DNA of 30,750 nucleotides. It comes from CAZAPV01 sp964487195. Lineage in GTDB: Bacteria > Patescibacteriota > Patescibacteriia > SG8-24. Positions 1-7,104 of the stretch are shown in pieces. Both the position numbers and the translations under genes were made by a program. The stretch is taken from assembly GCA_964487195.1 (NCBI GenBank), contig CAZAPV010000006.1, forward strand, positions 1-30,750, in the 5' to 3' direction. Every line of letters starts with the position of its first letter. Position 1 is the first letter of the stretch. The notes under the pieces were generated by a model that worked only from the letters and a program-made list of their open reading frames with translations, was not told the origin of the DNA and did not search any database.

Positions 1-645
1 GTCTACGATTTCGCCAAGGAGAGTCCGGCGAAAGAGACGTCGCCGGTCAATCCGAAGGGCGGCTATCTCACGACGAAGTACATCGCCGAACGGCAGGCGC
101 TCGAATTCGGGCGTCGGTACGGGGTTCCCGTCACCACGATCCGTCCGGCCGGTGTCTACGGACCGCGCAGCCGGTACGGCGTCGCGACGTCGATCTTCAT
201 CGCCGCGCGCGGCGGGATGGGTCCGTTCTTCTTCGGCTCGAAGACGGCGCACGCAGGGACGGTGCACGTTCAGGACGTCTGCCGCGGCGCGCTGTTCCTC
301 GCCGGCCGCAAGGAAGCGGAAGGCGAGATCTACAACGTCGGCGACGATTCGTCCTACACCGCCGAAGAGCTGATGCGCACGTGCGCGAAGCGGCTCGGTT
401 GGCCGCTCATCCCCGGCACGCTCCCGCTCGCGATCATGCGGTTCTTCGTGAACAACATGAGCGCGAAGGCGGGGAAGCTCGGACGGATCTCGACGCTCAA
501 CAGCGAGATGACCGATCTCTTGGGCGTCGATTCGCTGCTCGACACGAGCAAGATCAAGCAACTCGGCTGGAAGCCGAAGTACCCGGACGCGCTCGCCGGA
601 CTCAAAAGTACGATCGAGTGGTACGAGAAGGAGGGTTGGCTATGA
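1..645 (+). CDS. NAD-dependent epimerase/dehydratase (extended SDR), 3' part
   Basis: Open from the first base in frame 1, so about 214 C-terminal residues are present and the N-terminal Rossmann GxxGxxG motif lies outside the window. The catalytic pair of extended short-chain dehydrogenases is visible as YLTTK (residues 22-26 of the fragment), followed by the family-typical segment TTIRPAGVYGPRS and a later EIYNVGDD stretch. Members of this family act in the cytoplasm on nucleotide-sugars or other sugar and steroid-like substrates with NAD(P); the substrate cannot be told from this part. The stop overlaps the next start as ATGA (642-645), so the two genes are probably translationally coupled. 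Confidence 0.88.
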   Translation, partial: VYDFAKESPAKETSPVNPKGGYLTTKYIAERQALEFGRRYGVPVTTIRPAGVYGPRSRYGVATSIFIAARGGMGPFFFGSKTAHAGTVHVQDVCRGALFLAGRKEAEGEIYNVGDDSSYTAEELMRTCAKRLGWPLIPGTLPLAIMRFFVNNMSAKAGKLGRISTLNSEMTDLLGVDSLLDTSKIKQLGWKPKYPDALAGLKSTIEWYEKEGWL

Positions 646-1151
646 TCTTCGTCATGACGTACGGATGCCTCTCACTCGCGCTCGCGTTTTTCCTCGCGCT
701 GCGCATACGGCGCGCGCCGGAGCGGCTGTACACGTTCATCGTGGATCCGCCGACGATGTTCCTCGTCGCGCTGCTCTCCGCGATCATCGGCCTTCGAAGC
801 AAGAAGGGGACGACGCGCACGCAGGAGCAGTTCCGGAAACGGCGCCGGATCATCGACGGCGCGCTCGCGATCTTCACGGTCGCGTTCTGGACGTCCGAAG
901 CGCTCTCGTACTTCAACGTCCTGGGGCATCCGTTCAACCACGCGAAGTCCGGCAACGACTTCATGTGGAACGGGTACCTGCCGTGGCACCTCGTCGACAC
1001 GAGCACCCCGACGTATCACAGCGTCTGGATGAACCTGCTCGCGCTCGCGCTGCTTGCGCTGCAGCTGGGTGCGCTCGTGGTGGGCCGTCACATGGGCTAC
1101 CAGGCCGCGTACTACAACAACCTCGACCACTGGTCGAGGCCGAAGCGATAA
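642..1151 (+). CDS. Uncharacterised membrane protein, 169 aa
   Basis: I do not recognise the family. The ATG at 642 is chosen because it overlaps the upstream TGA in an ATGA junction; the frame stays open further upstream only as a shadow of the epimerase gene. The protein has about four hydrophobic segments: residues 3-22, 37-50, roughly 78-95 and 128-148. A basic cytoplasmic-type loop after the second segment contains RSKKGTTRTQEQFRKRRR. A putative loop holds several Trp and His residues. It is probably an inner-membrane protein co-transcribed with the epimerase, perhaps in lipid or surface sugar metabolism; that role is inferred only from the neighbour. A strong hairpin terminator follows the stop. 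Confidence 0.72.
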   Translation: MIFVMTYGCLSLALAFFLALRIRRAPERLYTFIVDPPTMFLVALLSAIIGLRSKKGTTRTQEQFRKRRRIIDGALAIFTVAFWTSEALSYFNVLGHPFNHAKSGNDFMWNGYLPWHLVDTSTPTYHSVWMNLLALALLALQLGALVVGRHMGYQAAYYNNLDHWSRPKR

Positions 1152-1153
1152 TC

Positions 1154-1184
1154 AAAATCCCGACGCTCTTCGTCGGGATTTTTA
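1154..1184 (+). terminator. Intrinsic terminator after the epimerase operon
   Basis: Twelve-base inverted repeat AAAATCCCGACG / CGTCGGGATTTT with a five-base loop, ending in a T run directly after the stop at 1149-1151. Because both flanks are A/T-rich it could also act on the minus strand. Confidence 0.85.
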
Positions 1185-1186
1185 AT

Positions 1187-1216
1187 TTAAAAAACCGTGC
1201 CCTTAACGGGGCACGG
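1187..1216 (-). terminator. Intrinsic terminator overlapping the stop of the small lipoprotein gene
   Basis: On the minus strand, CCGTGCCC pairs with GGGCACGG around a short loop that contains the TAA stop (1203-1205), followed by six T residues. The last codons of the lipoprotein gene therefore form one arm of the hairpin. Confidence 0.8.
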
Positions 1217-1487
1217 CGCCTTTGATCGCCGGGGTCTTGCCGACCGGCTCGTAAAGACTGAAGCCGAAGACGTAAACCGGCACGATGATCGTTTCGGAGA
1301 AGACGATGCCCCAGAAGACGTTTCCCCAAATCGGTTCGTAGGCGATATCAGGATTCTTTTTGGAATCCGCGTTCAACAGGCCGTACGTATCGTACTCGAC
1401 GCCGTTGATCACCTTCGTTTCGCCGCAGCCGGTCACCACCGTGAGAAAGGACGCAAGAACGATGAGCGTGACGATTTTTCGTGCCAT
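1203..1487 (-). CDS. Small uncharacterised lipoprotein, 94 aa
   Basis: The N-terminus is a classic lipoprotein signal: MARKIVT, a hydrophobic stretch, and the lipobox VVTGC. The mature protein should therefore be lipid-anchored through a cysteine near residue 19 and face outward. The start at 1487 is preferred over an in-frame ATG at 1499 because GGAGG lies a few bases before it. After a short polar part (NGVEYDTYGLLN) there is a hydrophobic, aromatic-rich segment (FWGIVFSETIIVPVYVFG) that could insert in a membrane. I recognise no named family and give no function. It has its own promoter-like sequence and its own terminator, so it is probably monocistronic. Confidence 0.8.
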   Translation of the reverse strand: MARKIVTLIVLASFLTVVTGCGETKVINGVEYDTYGLLNADSKKNPDIAYEPIWGNVFWGIVFSETIIVPVYVFGFSLYEPVGKTPAIKGAVPR

Positions 1488-1506
1488 TGTTTCCTCCAAG
1501 GAGAGG

Positions 1507-1533
1507 ATTATCAGGCAGATAATTTTTTGTCAA
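1507..1533 (-). promoter_or_regulatory. Promoter of the small lipoprotein gene
   Basis: On the minus strand a perfect -35 TTGACA (1528-1533) is followed after 15 bases by GATAAT (1507-1512). The spacing is short for sigma70, but this is the only A/T-rich interval and it lies just upstream of the Shine-Dalgarno sequence. Confidence 0.6.
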
Positions 1534-1546
1534 CCGTCTTTATAAA

Positions 1547-1571
1547 AACACCTCTCAAGAGAGAGGTGTTA
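1547..1571 (-). terminator. Intrinsic terminator of the protease gene
   Basis: Perfect ten-base stem AACACCTCTC / GAGAGGTGTT (plus-strand 1547-1556 and 1561-1570) around a four-base loop. On the minus strand it follows the TAA of the protease gene and ends in a T run. Confidence 0.85.
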
Positions 1572-2354
1572 TCGGACGCCGACCGCCGCGAGGGCGGTCG
1601 CGATCGGGATGAAGTAACTGAGCGGAGGATCGGCGTCTTCTTGCGTCGCGAGCAGGATGCCGACGAGCTCGCCGTCCGGAGTCACGGCCGGTCCGCCGGA
1701 ATCGCCGAAGTGCGTCATGGCGTTATCGACGATCGCGTTTTTGACGCTGACGGTCGGCTCGTCGCGTTCCGTCAGCGGATACTTCGTCTGAACGACGGGA
1801 CCCGACGTCCAGTGCGAAATGTTTCCGAAATGCCAGACGCGGTCGTTCACGTTCACCGCGTCCTTCTTGATCGGAAGCGGCGCCGGCATCCGTTCGTCCG
1901 GTTCCGGACGGAGCAGCGCGACGTCTTTTTCTTTCGACACCGCCTCGACCGTCATCGGGATTTCCCGAACCTCGACTTCCGAAAGATTCTCGTCGAGGCG
2001 GCGGATCGTTGCGGAGATGTACCGCGCATGTTCGACGACGTGATACGCGGTGAGCACCAGCCCGTCATTTGTGACGACGACGCCGGTACCGTATCTGTCG
2101 CTCACGCCTTCGATGACGGTGAACCGCTTTACGAGCACGGAAACCGTGGATGCGTAGACGCGGCGCACCAATGCGAGCCGCTTGGCGCAAGCCGTCTTGC
2201 CGACATCCGCGCACGGATTCGTTTGCGGGATATCCGCGGCGCTTCGGATGCACGGGCGGTACAGCGTTTCTGGCGGCATGGACGGCGCGGGGGAGATCGA
2301 TACTTTCGCGCATCCGGCAATAACGAAACACAGACACAATGTTGCAAGGCGCAT
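1569..2354 (-). CDS. Trypsin-like serine protease, lipoprotein
   Basis: 261 aa. A lipoprotein signal with lipobox VIAGC places the lipidated cysteine at residue 15. The chymotrypsin/HtrA-like fold is shown by all three catalytic residues in order: His105 in TAYHVV, Asp144 in EKDVALL, and Ser219 in GDSGGP. GTGVVVTNDGLVLTAYHVV is the usual first-barrel signature of HtrA/trypsin-2 proteases. No PDZ domain follows, since the protein ends about 40 residues after the active serine. Extra cysteines at 35, 48 and 56 may form disulfides in the N-terminal linker. AGGAGGG lies just before the start at 2354. It probably acts outside the membrane on envelope proteins; the substrate is unknown. Confidence 0.9.
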   Translation of the reverse strand: MRLATLCLCFVIAGCAKVSISPAPSMPPETLYRPCIRSAADIPQTNPCADVGKTACAKRLALVRRVYASTVSVLVKRFTVIEGVSDRYGTGVVVTNDGLVLTAYHVVEHARYISATIRRLDENLSEVEVREIPMTVEAVSKEKDVALLRPEPDERMPAPLPIKKDAVNVNDRVWHFGNISHWTSGPVVQTKYPLTERDEPTVSVKNAIVDNAMTHFGDSGGPAVTPDGELVGILLATQEDADPPLSYFIPIATALAAVGVR

Positions 2355-2395
2355 CGCGCCCTCCTTTCATTTGATTGGGAAAGACCGAACGTATC

Positions 2396-2424
2396 TTCAT
2401 ACCAGAAAAACGCGCCGGCGTCAA
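2396..2424 (-). promoter_or_regulatory. Promoter of the protease gene
   Basis: On the minus strand TTGACG (2419-2424) is separated by 17 bases from TATGAA (2396-2401). This predicts a leader of about 35 bases that contains the strong Shine-Dalgarno sequence. Confidence 0.6.
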
Positions 2425-2449
2425 CCTTCTGGCGGCGCGCGGTCCGTTG

Positions 2450-2455
2450 TATACT
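2450..2455 (+). promoter_or_regulatory. -10 element TATACT placed for a leaderless transcript
   Basis: TATACT ends exactly six bases before the ATG at 2462, so transcription should begin at or next to the A of the start codon. No Shine-Dalgarno sequence fits between them and no good -35 is visible. Confidence 0.6.
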
Positions 2456-2461
2456 GCACCC

Positions 2462-3505
2462 ATGGACAACGCCGCGCAGAAGCAGAAAATCCAGCATCCC
2501 GCGCCGCTCTGGCGCAAGGAAGTGAACGCCGTCGGGATCGCGGTGCTCGTGTTCGCGACGCTGCTGCTCGGTCTGTTTTTCATCGACATCGTGAAGGCGA
2601 ATCTCGGCCTCGAAGAGCACCCCGCCGCGTTCGGCGCGACGTTCTCCAAGCAGTACGCGTCGTTTCTCGGACTCGATTGGAAAGAGGCGTACACCGCCAC
2701 GCTCGACGATCTTGGCGTGCGGCGATTGCGCATCCCCGCGTACTGGGACGACATCGAGCCGGAGGAGGGGCGGTATTCGTTCGGCGACCTCGACTGGCAG
2801 ATCGTGGAAGCGAACCGGCGCGGCGCGAAAGTGATCCTCGCGATCGGCAGGAAGCTGCCGCGCTGGCCGGAGTGCCACGCGCCGGAGTGGACGAGGGGGC
2901 TCGACGAGCGGTTGGTGCAGACCAGGATACTTTCGATGCTCGAAACGGTGGTGCGCCGCTACAGCAAGGATTCGACGATCACCGCGTGGCAGGTGGAGAA
3001 CGAGCCGTTTCTCAACTTCGGAGAATGCCCGCCGCCGAACCGCGAGTTCCTGAAACGCGAAGTCGCGGTGGTACGCGCGCTCGACAGGCGCCCAGTGATC
3101 ATCACCGCGAGCGGCGAACTTTCGAATTGGTTCAGCGTCATCGGCCTCGCCGACGTGCTCGGCGTCAGCGCGTACCGCGTCGTTTGGTCGAAACTCGTCG
3201 GTTATTTTTTCTGGCCGATCACGCCGAAGGTGTACACGGACCGGTTCGATGCGGTCTCTCCGTTCCTGCAGGGCGGGTTCGTGTCGGAGCTGCAGGCGGA
3301 ACCGTGGACGAACGGCGATCTGCGGACGATGCCGATCAACGAACAGCTCGCGCTGATGAATCCGCAGCGGCTGCGGGATAACGTGGAGTTCGCGAAAAAA
3401 ATCGGGCTGCCGGAAATTTATTTTTGGGGCGTCGAATGGTGGTACTGGCTCAAGCAACAGGGACACCCGGAACTGTGGGAGGCGGGAAAAGCGTTCTTCC
3501 GCTGA
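2462..3505 (+). CDS. Membrane-anchored TIM-barrel glycoside hydrolase
   Basis: 347 aa. A short cytoplasmic N-terminus is followed by one membrane anchor (residues about 23-43); the rest should be extracytoplasmic. The fold is that of (beta/alpha)8 retaining glycosidases of clan GH-A (GH5/GH39/GH42-like): an early IPAYWDDIEPEEG segment, the acid/base motif WQVENEP (Glu181), and late glutamates in FVSELQAEPW (Glu276, with Glu280 as an alternative nucleophile). It ends in an aromatic IYFWGVEWWYW strand as in this clan. The start at 2462 is chosen over an upstream in-frame ATG because the -10 hexamer lies between them. It is monocistronic and convergent with the next gene, with only three bases between stops. 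The sugar substrate is unknown. Confidence 0.83.
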   Translation: MDNAAQKQKIQHPAPLWRKEVNAVGIAVLVFATLLLGLFFIDIVKANLGLEEHPAAFGATFSKQYASFLGLDWKEAYTATLDDLGVRRLRIPAYWDDIEPEEGRYSFGDLDWQIVEANRRGAKVILAIGRKLPRWPECHAPEWTRGLDERLVQTRILSMLETVVRRYSKDSTITAWQVENEPFLNFGECPPPNREFLKREVAVVRALDRRPVIITASGELSNWFSVIGLADVLGVSAYRVVWSKLVGYFFWPITPKVYTDRFDAVSPFLQGGFVSELQAEPWTNGDLRTMPINEQLALMNPQRLRDNVEFAKKIGLPEIYFWGVEWWYWLKQQGHPELWEAGKAFFR

Positions 3506-3508
3506 ACG

Positions 3509-4759
3509 CTACGGTTCTTGTTTGACGAGCCGCGCGCGGATGATGCGGCCACGGCTGATCTGCTCGACGGTCGCGACGATGTTGTCCGCGATCGGCACCT
3601 CCTGGCCCTGTTTCGGCAGCTTGCCGAATTTTTCCACGATCAGCCGTCCGACCGTGCGCTGCGCCGCGGATTCGAGATGCGTGTTGAAGAAACGGTTCAC
3701 GTACGGCAACTCGATGTCGCCGTGGACGAGCACCGTGTGCTTGTCGACGCGCTTGATGATGTCCTCGTCGATGTCGGTTTCGTCGCTGATTTCGCCGACC
3801 AGCTCCTCGATCAGGTCTTCGAGCGTGACCAAACCGACCACCGTTTTTTGGTCGTTGATGACGATCGCCATGTGAACGTGCTGTTTTTTGAATTCGCGGA
3901 ACAGATCGTCGATCCGCTCCGTTTCCGGCACGAACACCGGCGGATGCGCGAGGTCGCGGACGACGATCGTTTCGAGCGGGACGGGCGGGGTTTCGGCGAA
4001 CTTGGCGAAAATATCTTTGATATGGACGATGCCGATGATCGTATCGGGATCCTCGCGGTAGATCGGGAAACGCGAAAATCCGGAGGCGCTGATGATCGGA
4101 AGTACTTCGGCGACCGAGCGGTCGGCTTCGAGCATGGCGACGATCTCTTTCGGCGTCAGCACGTCGCCGGCGGTAATGTCGTTGAACAGGAACACTCGTT
4201 CGATCAGCTCTTTTTCTCCGCCTTCGACCGCGCCGGCTTTCACGCCCATCGACGTCAGCGTCTTGATCTCTTCTTCGGTCACCGCGGCGTGACGGCCCGC
4301 GCCGCCTTTGCGGAAGAACGGATCGACGATGACGTTGACGATGCTGACGACCGGAAAGAGCGCCGCTTGGAGCAGCGCGACCGGACGGGCCGCACGGCGC
4401 GCCCACCGTTCCGGATGCTGGATGGCGAACGATTTCGGAATGATTTTCACGACGATCAGCACGACGAGCGTCATGATGCCGATCGCGACGCTCACCGCGG
4501 CGTCGCCGAACAGATCGTGCGCGAGGATCGTCGCGATCGCCGACGCGGCGACGTCGCACAGCGTCATCCCGAGGAGCAGCGTGCCGAGCAGTCCGCGCAT
4601 GTCCGCGCGCAGTTGGACGACGAGCAGGGCGCGTTTGTCGCCCTTTCGAACGAGCGTCTGGAGGCGGACTTCATCCGCGGCAAGAAGCGACGTTTCTGCG
4701 ATTTCGAGCGATGCGGAGATGGCGAGGAAGGCGAAAAGGAGGATGACGCTCAGGGTCAT
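3509..4759 (-). CDS. CorC/CNNM-like membrane protein (DUF21, CBS pair, CorC_HlyC)
   Basis: 416 aa. Domains in order: a DUF21 membrane domain with three to four helices (residues about 1-150), a CBS pair (about 185-315, including DVLTPKEIV and VVGLVTLEDLIEELVGEI), and a C-terminal CorC_HlyC domain (about 330-416). Relatives are linked to magnesium and cobalt efflux or tolerance, although many are annotated as hemolysins. One oddity: the GExxPK motif that usually ends the DUF21 domain reads VKIIPK here (residues 104-109), so its glutamate is missing. The ATG at 4759 overlaps the upstream TGA as ATGA, which settles the start and indicates coupling to the C39-like peptidase gene. Confidence 0.88.
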   Translation of the reverse strand: MTLSVILLFAFLAISASLEIAETSLLAADEVRLQTLVRKGDKRALLVVQLRADMRGLLGTLLLGMTLCDVAASAIATILAHDLFGDAAVSVAIGIMTLVVLIVVKIIPKSFAIQHPERWARRAARPVALLQAALFPVVSIVNVIVDPFFRKGGAGRHAAVTEEEIKTLTSMGVKAGAVEGGEKELIERVFLFNDITAGDVLTPKEIVAMLEADRSVAEVLPIISASGFSRFPIYREDPDTIIGIVHIKDIFAKFAETPPVPLETIVVRDLAHPPVFVPETERIDDLFREFKKQHVHMAIVINDQKTVVGLVTLEDLIEELVGEISDETDIDEDIIKRVDKHTVLVHGDIELPYVNRFFNTHLESAAQRTVGRLIVEKFGKLPKQGQEVPIADNIVATVEQISRGRIIRARLVKQEP

Positions 4760-5565
4760 AGGGTCGGTGCGACGATCATCACCTTCCCGCCGTTCAAGAC
4801 ATCGCCGCCGTTCCAATCATGGATCGCGTTCCAGAGGGTGGCGTCGTCATACACATAGTCCGCGCCGAGCCGCGTCCCCGGGTCGTTCGTGATGACCTTG
4901 CCGCCAACGTATCCTTTGGCGACCACCATGTGATACAGCGGCCCGCCGTTTTTGAAATTCGGATTGTGGAGCAGCCGTCCCGCGGTCGGGAGCATCACCG
5001 GATGGCCCGCCGCGATTTCGGCGCGGACATCGGCGATCGAATGCAGTTCGATCACCCGCGGCCGCGTCATATGATAGTAGCCGGCCATGACGTCGGCGGT
5101 CTGCGCCGCGGTGGTGCTCTCGAAAAAGCCGAGCGTTCTGTTTTCGTAGTCGACGATCGCGAGCAATTCCTTATCCATGTCTTCGCGCGTCATCGACGCG
5201 CGGCCGTCGAGGAACGTTCGCGCCATCATCATCGACGCCTCCTCGCACGTGTCTTCATGGATTTTGTCCCAGTTGGAGAGCGGCGCCTGCGGGACGAACA
5301 GGACGGAGAGGTTGAACGTCGTTGGCGCGGCCGGTTTTGGTTTCGGTACCGGTGCGGGTTTCGGCGCGCTCGTCGGGGTCGGGGGAACTGGTTCTGCGTT
5401 CGCGTTTTCAAGTTCGGCGCGCGTCACCGCGATCGGGATCGGGCCCTTTTGCCAGTTCATCCAGGCGTCGCGCAGATCGCCGTGAAACGCGTACAGCGCC
5501 CCGGCCGCGACGATGAGCGCGGCGGCGACGGCGAGAATGAGCTTACGGCGCGATGGTCCCCGCAT
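4756..5565 (-). CDS. C39-like cysteine peptidase, membrane-anchored
   Basis: 269 aa. Basic N-terminus, one hydrophobic segment (residues 8-26), a proline-rich spacer (about 59-82), then a Peptidase_C39_2-type domain. Likely active-site elements are VPQAPLSNW (oxyanion Gln93), EDTCEEAS (nucleophile Cys107), YHMVVAKGY (His212) and NDPGT (Asp228). The spacer would hold the catalytic domain away from the membrane, probably on the outer face. Relatives are usually annotated only as C39 family peptidases; the classic role is cleavage at a double glycine in exported peptides, but no ABC transporter domain is fused here. It is the first gene of a two-gene operon. A CATACT hexamer eight bases before the ATG may give a near-leaderless mRNA. 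Confidence 0.82.
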   Translation of the reverse strand: MRGPSRRKLILAVAAALIVAAGALYAFHGDLRDAWMNWQKGPIPIAVTRAELENANAEPVPPTPTSAPKPAPVPKPKPAAPTTFNLSVLFVPQAPLSNWDKIHEDTCEEASMMMARTFLDGRASMTREDMDKELLAIVDYENRTLGFFESTTAAQTADVMAGYYHMTRPRVIELHSIADVRAEIAAGHPVMLPTAGRLLHNPNFKNGGPLYHMVVAKGYVGGKVITNDPGTRLGADYVYDDATLWNAIHDWNGGDVLNGGKVMIVAPTL

Positions 5566-5612
5566 AGCATTGAAGTATGAACCAAGCGGCGGCCGCAGTC
5601 AATCGGGCGACA

Positions 5613-5641
5613 TTGACGAGGGCGGCGAACTCGTGCACACT
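5613..5641 (+). promoter_or_regulatory. Possible promoter of the ferredoxin operon
   Basis: TTGACG (5613-5618), 17-base spacer, CACACT (5636-5641). The -10 is poor but the -35 and spacing fit. GGAGA follows just before the start codon. Confidence 0.45.
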
Positions 5642-5653
5642 GGAGAAACTTCT

Positions 5654-5896
5654 ATGACCGAAAAGAAACCGCTCACCATCTCCAAAATCGTGGTCGATCG
5701 CGATCTGTGCATCGGCGCCGCGACGTGCGTGACGCTCGCGCCGGGCGTGTTCAAGATGGATGACGAGAACAAAGCGGTGCTCGTGGATCTGAAAGGCGCG
5801 GAGGCGGAGACGATCCTGCTCGCCGCGGAGTCGTGTCCCACGAAAGCGATTTTCCTTTACGACGACGAGGGGCGGCAGGTGTATCCGTACGCATAG
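5654..5896 (+). CDS. Three-cysteine ferredoxin, 80 aa
   Basis: A small acidic iron-sulfur protein. Its cluster ligands appear as CIGAATC (a C-x5-C arrangement) and a distant SCPTKAI. The position that holds the middle cysteine of normal [4Fe-4S] ferredoxins is alanine, so only three cysteines are available. This is typical of single-cluster [3Fe-4S]-type ferredoxins, such as those serving cytochrome P450s (Fer4_13/Fer4_15 type). The start at 5654 is preferred because a GGAGA sequence precedes it and the residues upstream look non-coding. The stop lies seven bases before the ATG of an FAD-dependent reductase, so the two very probably form an electron-transfer pair. No oxygenase partner is in the window. 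Confidence 0.88.
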   Translation: MTEKKPLTISKIVVDRDLCIGAATCVTLAPGVFKMDDENKAVLVDLKGAEAETILLAAESCPTKAIFLYDDEGRQVYPYA

Positions 5897-5902
5897 CAAC
5901 GC

Positions 5903-7078
5903 ATGCGGCGCGTCGACCATCTGATCATCGGCGGAGGGATCGCCGGCGTGAGCGCCGCGGAAGCGATCCGCAATCGGGACGCTGCGGCGACGATCGCGAT
6001 CGTCGGCGACGAATCGCATCTCCTGTATTCGCGCGTGCTGCTGCCGCACGTGGTCCGCGGAAAAGTTTCGGAAGAAAAGGCGTTCCTGCGCACGCGGGAA
6101 TTTTTTATTGAACGAAATATCGAGTGCGTCATCGGCGTCGCGGCGACCAGGCTCGATGCCGCGTCGCGGACGGTGGCGTTCTCCGACGGTTCGGAGATCG
6201 GGTACGGCAAACTGCTCGTCGCGACCGGCGGCGCGGTGCGTCGGCTCGACTGTCCTGGCGCAGCCGACGCCGGCTGCCTGTATCTGCAGACGCTCGAAGA
6301 CGCGGCGGCGCTTAAGGAAGCGGCGAAAAGCGGACCGGCGCTCGTCATCGGCGGAGGATTCATCGCGCTCGAGTTCGCGATGTCGTTCGCGCACTACGGA
6401 ACGCCGGTCGTCGCGGTGGCGCGCGGCGACGGTTTCTTTTCGCGCGTGCTCGACGACGCGGGGAGACGGAAACTGCACGCCGCGCTCGCGGCGCACGGCG
6501 TCGAAGTCAGGCCGAACGCGGCGGTGCGCGCCATCGAAATCGTCGGCGGCCGGAAGATCGCGCAGCTCTCCACCGGCGAACGGATCGAGTGCGCGGCGGT
6601 CGGCGTCGGGATCGGGATCGTGCCGAACGTCGGCTGGCTCGCCGCGAGCGGCATCGCGCTGTCCGAAGGCGCGCTCGTTGACGACCATCTTCGCGCCTCC
6701 GCGGACGTCTTCGCCGCCGGCGACGTCGCCGAATTCATGGACGCGCGGCTTGGCGAACGGCGCCGCGTCGGCAACTGGCAGAACGCGCTGTTCCAGGGAA
6801 AAATCGCGGGCGCGAACATGGCGGGCGGCGACGCGCCCTACGATGCGATTACCTCGTACAGCATCACCTGTTTCGATCTCCCGATCGCGTTCGTCGGCGC
6901 GGTGGACGTCCGTTCGGACGAGCGCGTCGTGCGCGAAACCGCCGCCGGCGCATCGCTCCAGTTCTTCCTCCGTGAGAATCGCGTCATCGGCGCGACGTGT
7001 GTCGGTCCGTTCTCCGACCGCGCCGCGGTTACGGCGCTCATCACGAGCGGCGCGCCGCTTTCCGCGCTCGTGCCTTAA
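5903..7078 (+). CDS. FAD/NAD(P)-dependent oxidoreductase (ferredoxin/rubredoxin reductase-like)
   Basis: 391 aa. The FAD-binding motif IIGGGIAGVSAAEAI opens the protein (residues 8-22). A second dinucleotide-binding site, VIGGGFIALE, lies near residue 149 for NAD(P)H. The flavin-contact segment FAAGDVAEF is near 270. This is the layout of pyridine-nucleotide disulfide oxidoreductase family members that lack the redox disulfide, such as rubredoxin and ferredoxin reductases and the FAD part of NirB. A small C-terminal domain (about 310-391) is typical of these enzymes. It probably moves electrons between NAD(P)H and the ferredoxin encoded directly upstream. The final acceptor is not evident from the neighbours. 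Confidence 0.9.
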   Translation: MRRVDHLIIGGGIAGVSAAEAIRNRDAAATIAIVGDESHLLYSRVLLPHVVRGKVSEEKAFLRTREFFIERNIECVIGVAATRLDAASRTVAFSDGSEIGYGKLLVATGGAVRRLDCPGAADAGCLYLQTLEDAAALKEAAKSGPALVIGGGFIALEFAMSFAHYGTPVVAVARGDGFFSRVLDDAGRRKLHAALAAHGVEVRPNAAVRAIEIVGGRKIAQLSTGERIECAAVGVGIGIVPNVGWLAASGIALSEGALVDDHLRASADVFAAGDVAEFMDARLGERRRVGNWQNALFQGKIAGANMAGGDAPYDAITSYSITCFDLPIAFVGAVDVRSDERVVRETAAGASLQFFLRENRVIGATCVGPFSDRAAVTALITSGAPLSALVP

Positions 7079-7092
7079 CGCCGCCTCGACGG

Positions 7093-7098
7093 TATACT
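7093..7098 (+). promoter_or_regulatory. -10 element TATACT placed for a leaderless transcript
   Basis: TATACT is followed by exactly six bases and then ATG (7105), the same layout as at 2450-2455. No Shine-Dalgarno sequence is present. Confidence 0.6.
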
Positions 7099-7104
7099 GA
7101 ACGC

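Noticed and set aside
1197..2525. A 442-codon plus-strand open frame opposite the lipoprotein and protease genes
   Set aside because: It runs antisense through two genes with full motifs, terminators and Shine-Dalgarno sites, and its composition is that of a shadow frame.
2129..3466. A 445-codon minus-strand open frame opposite the glycoside hydrolase
   Set aside because: It covers two unrelated genes and the promoter region between them and encodes low-complexity Arg/Pro sequence.
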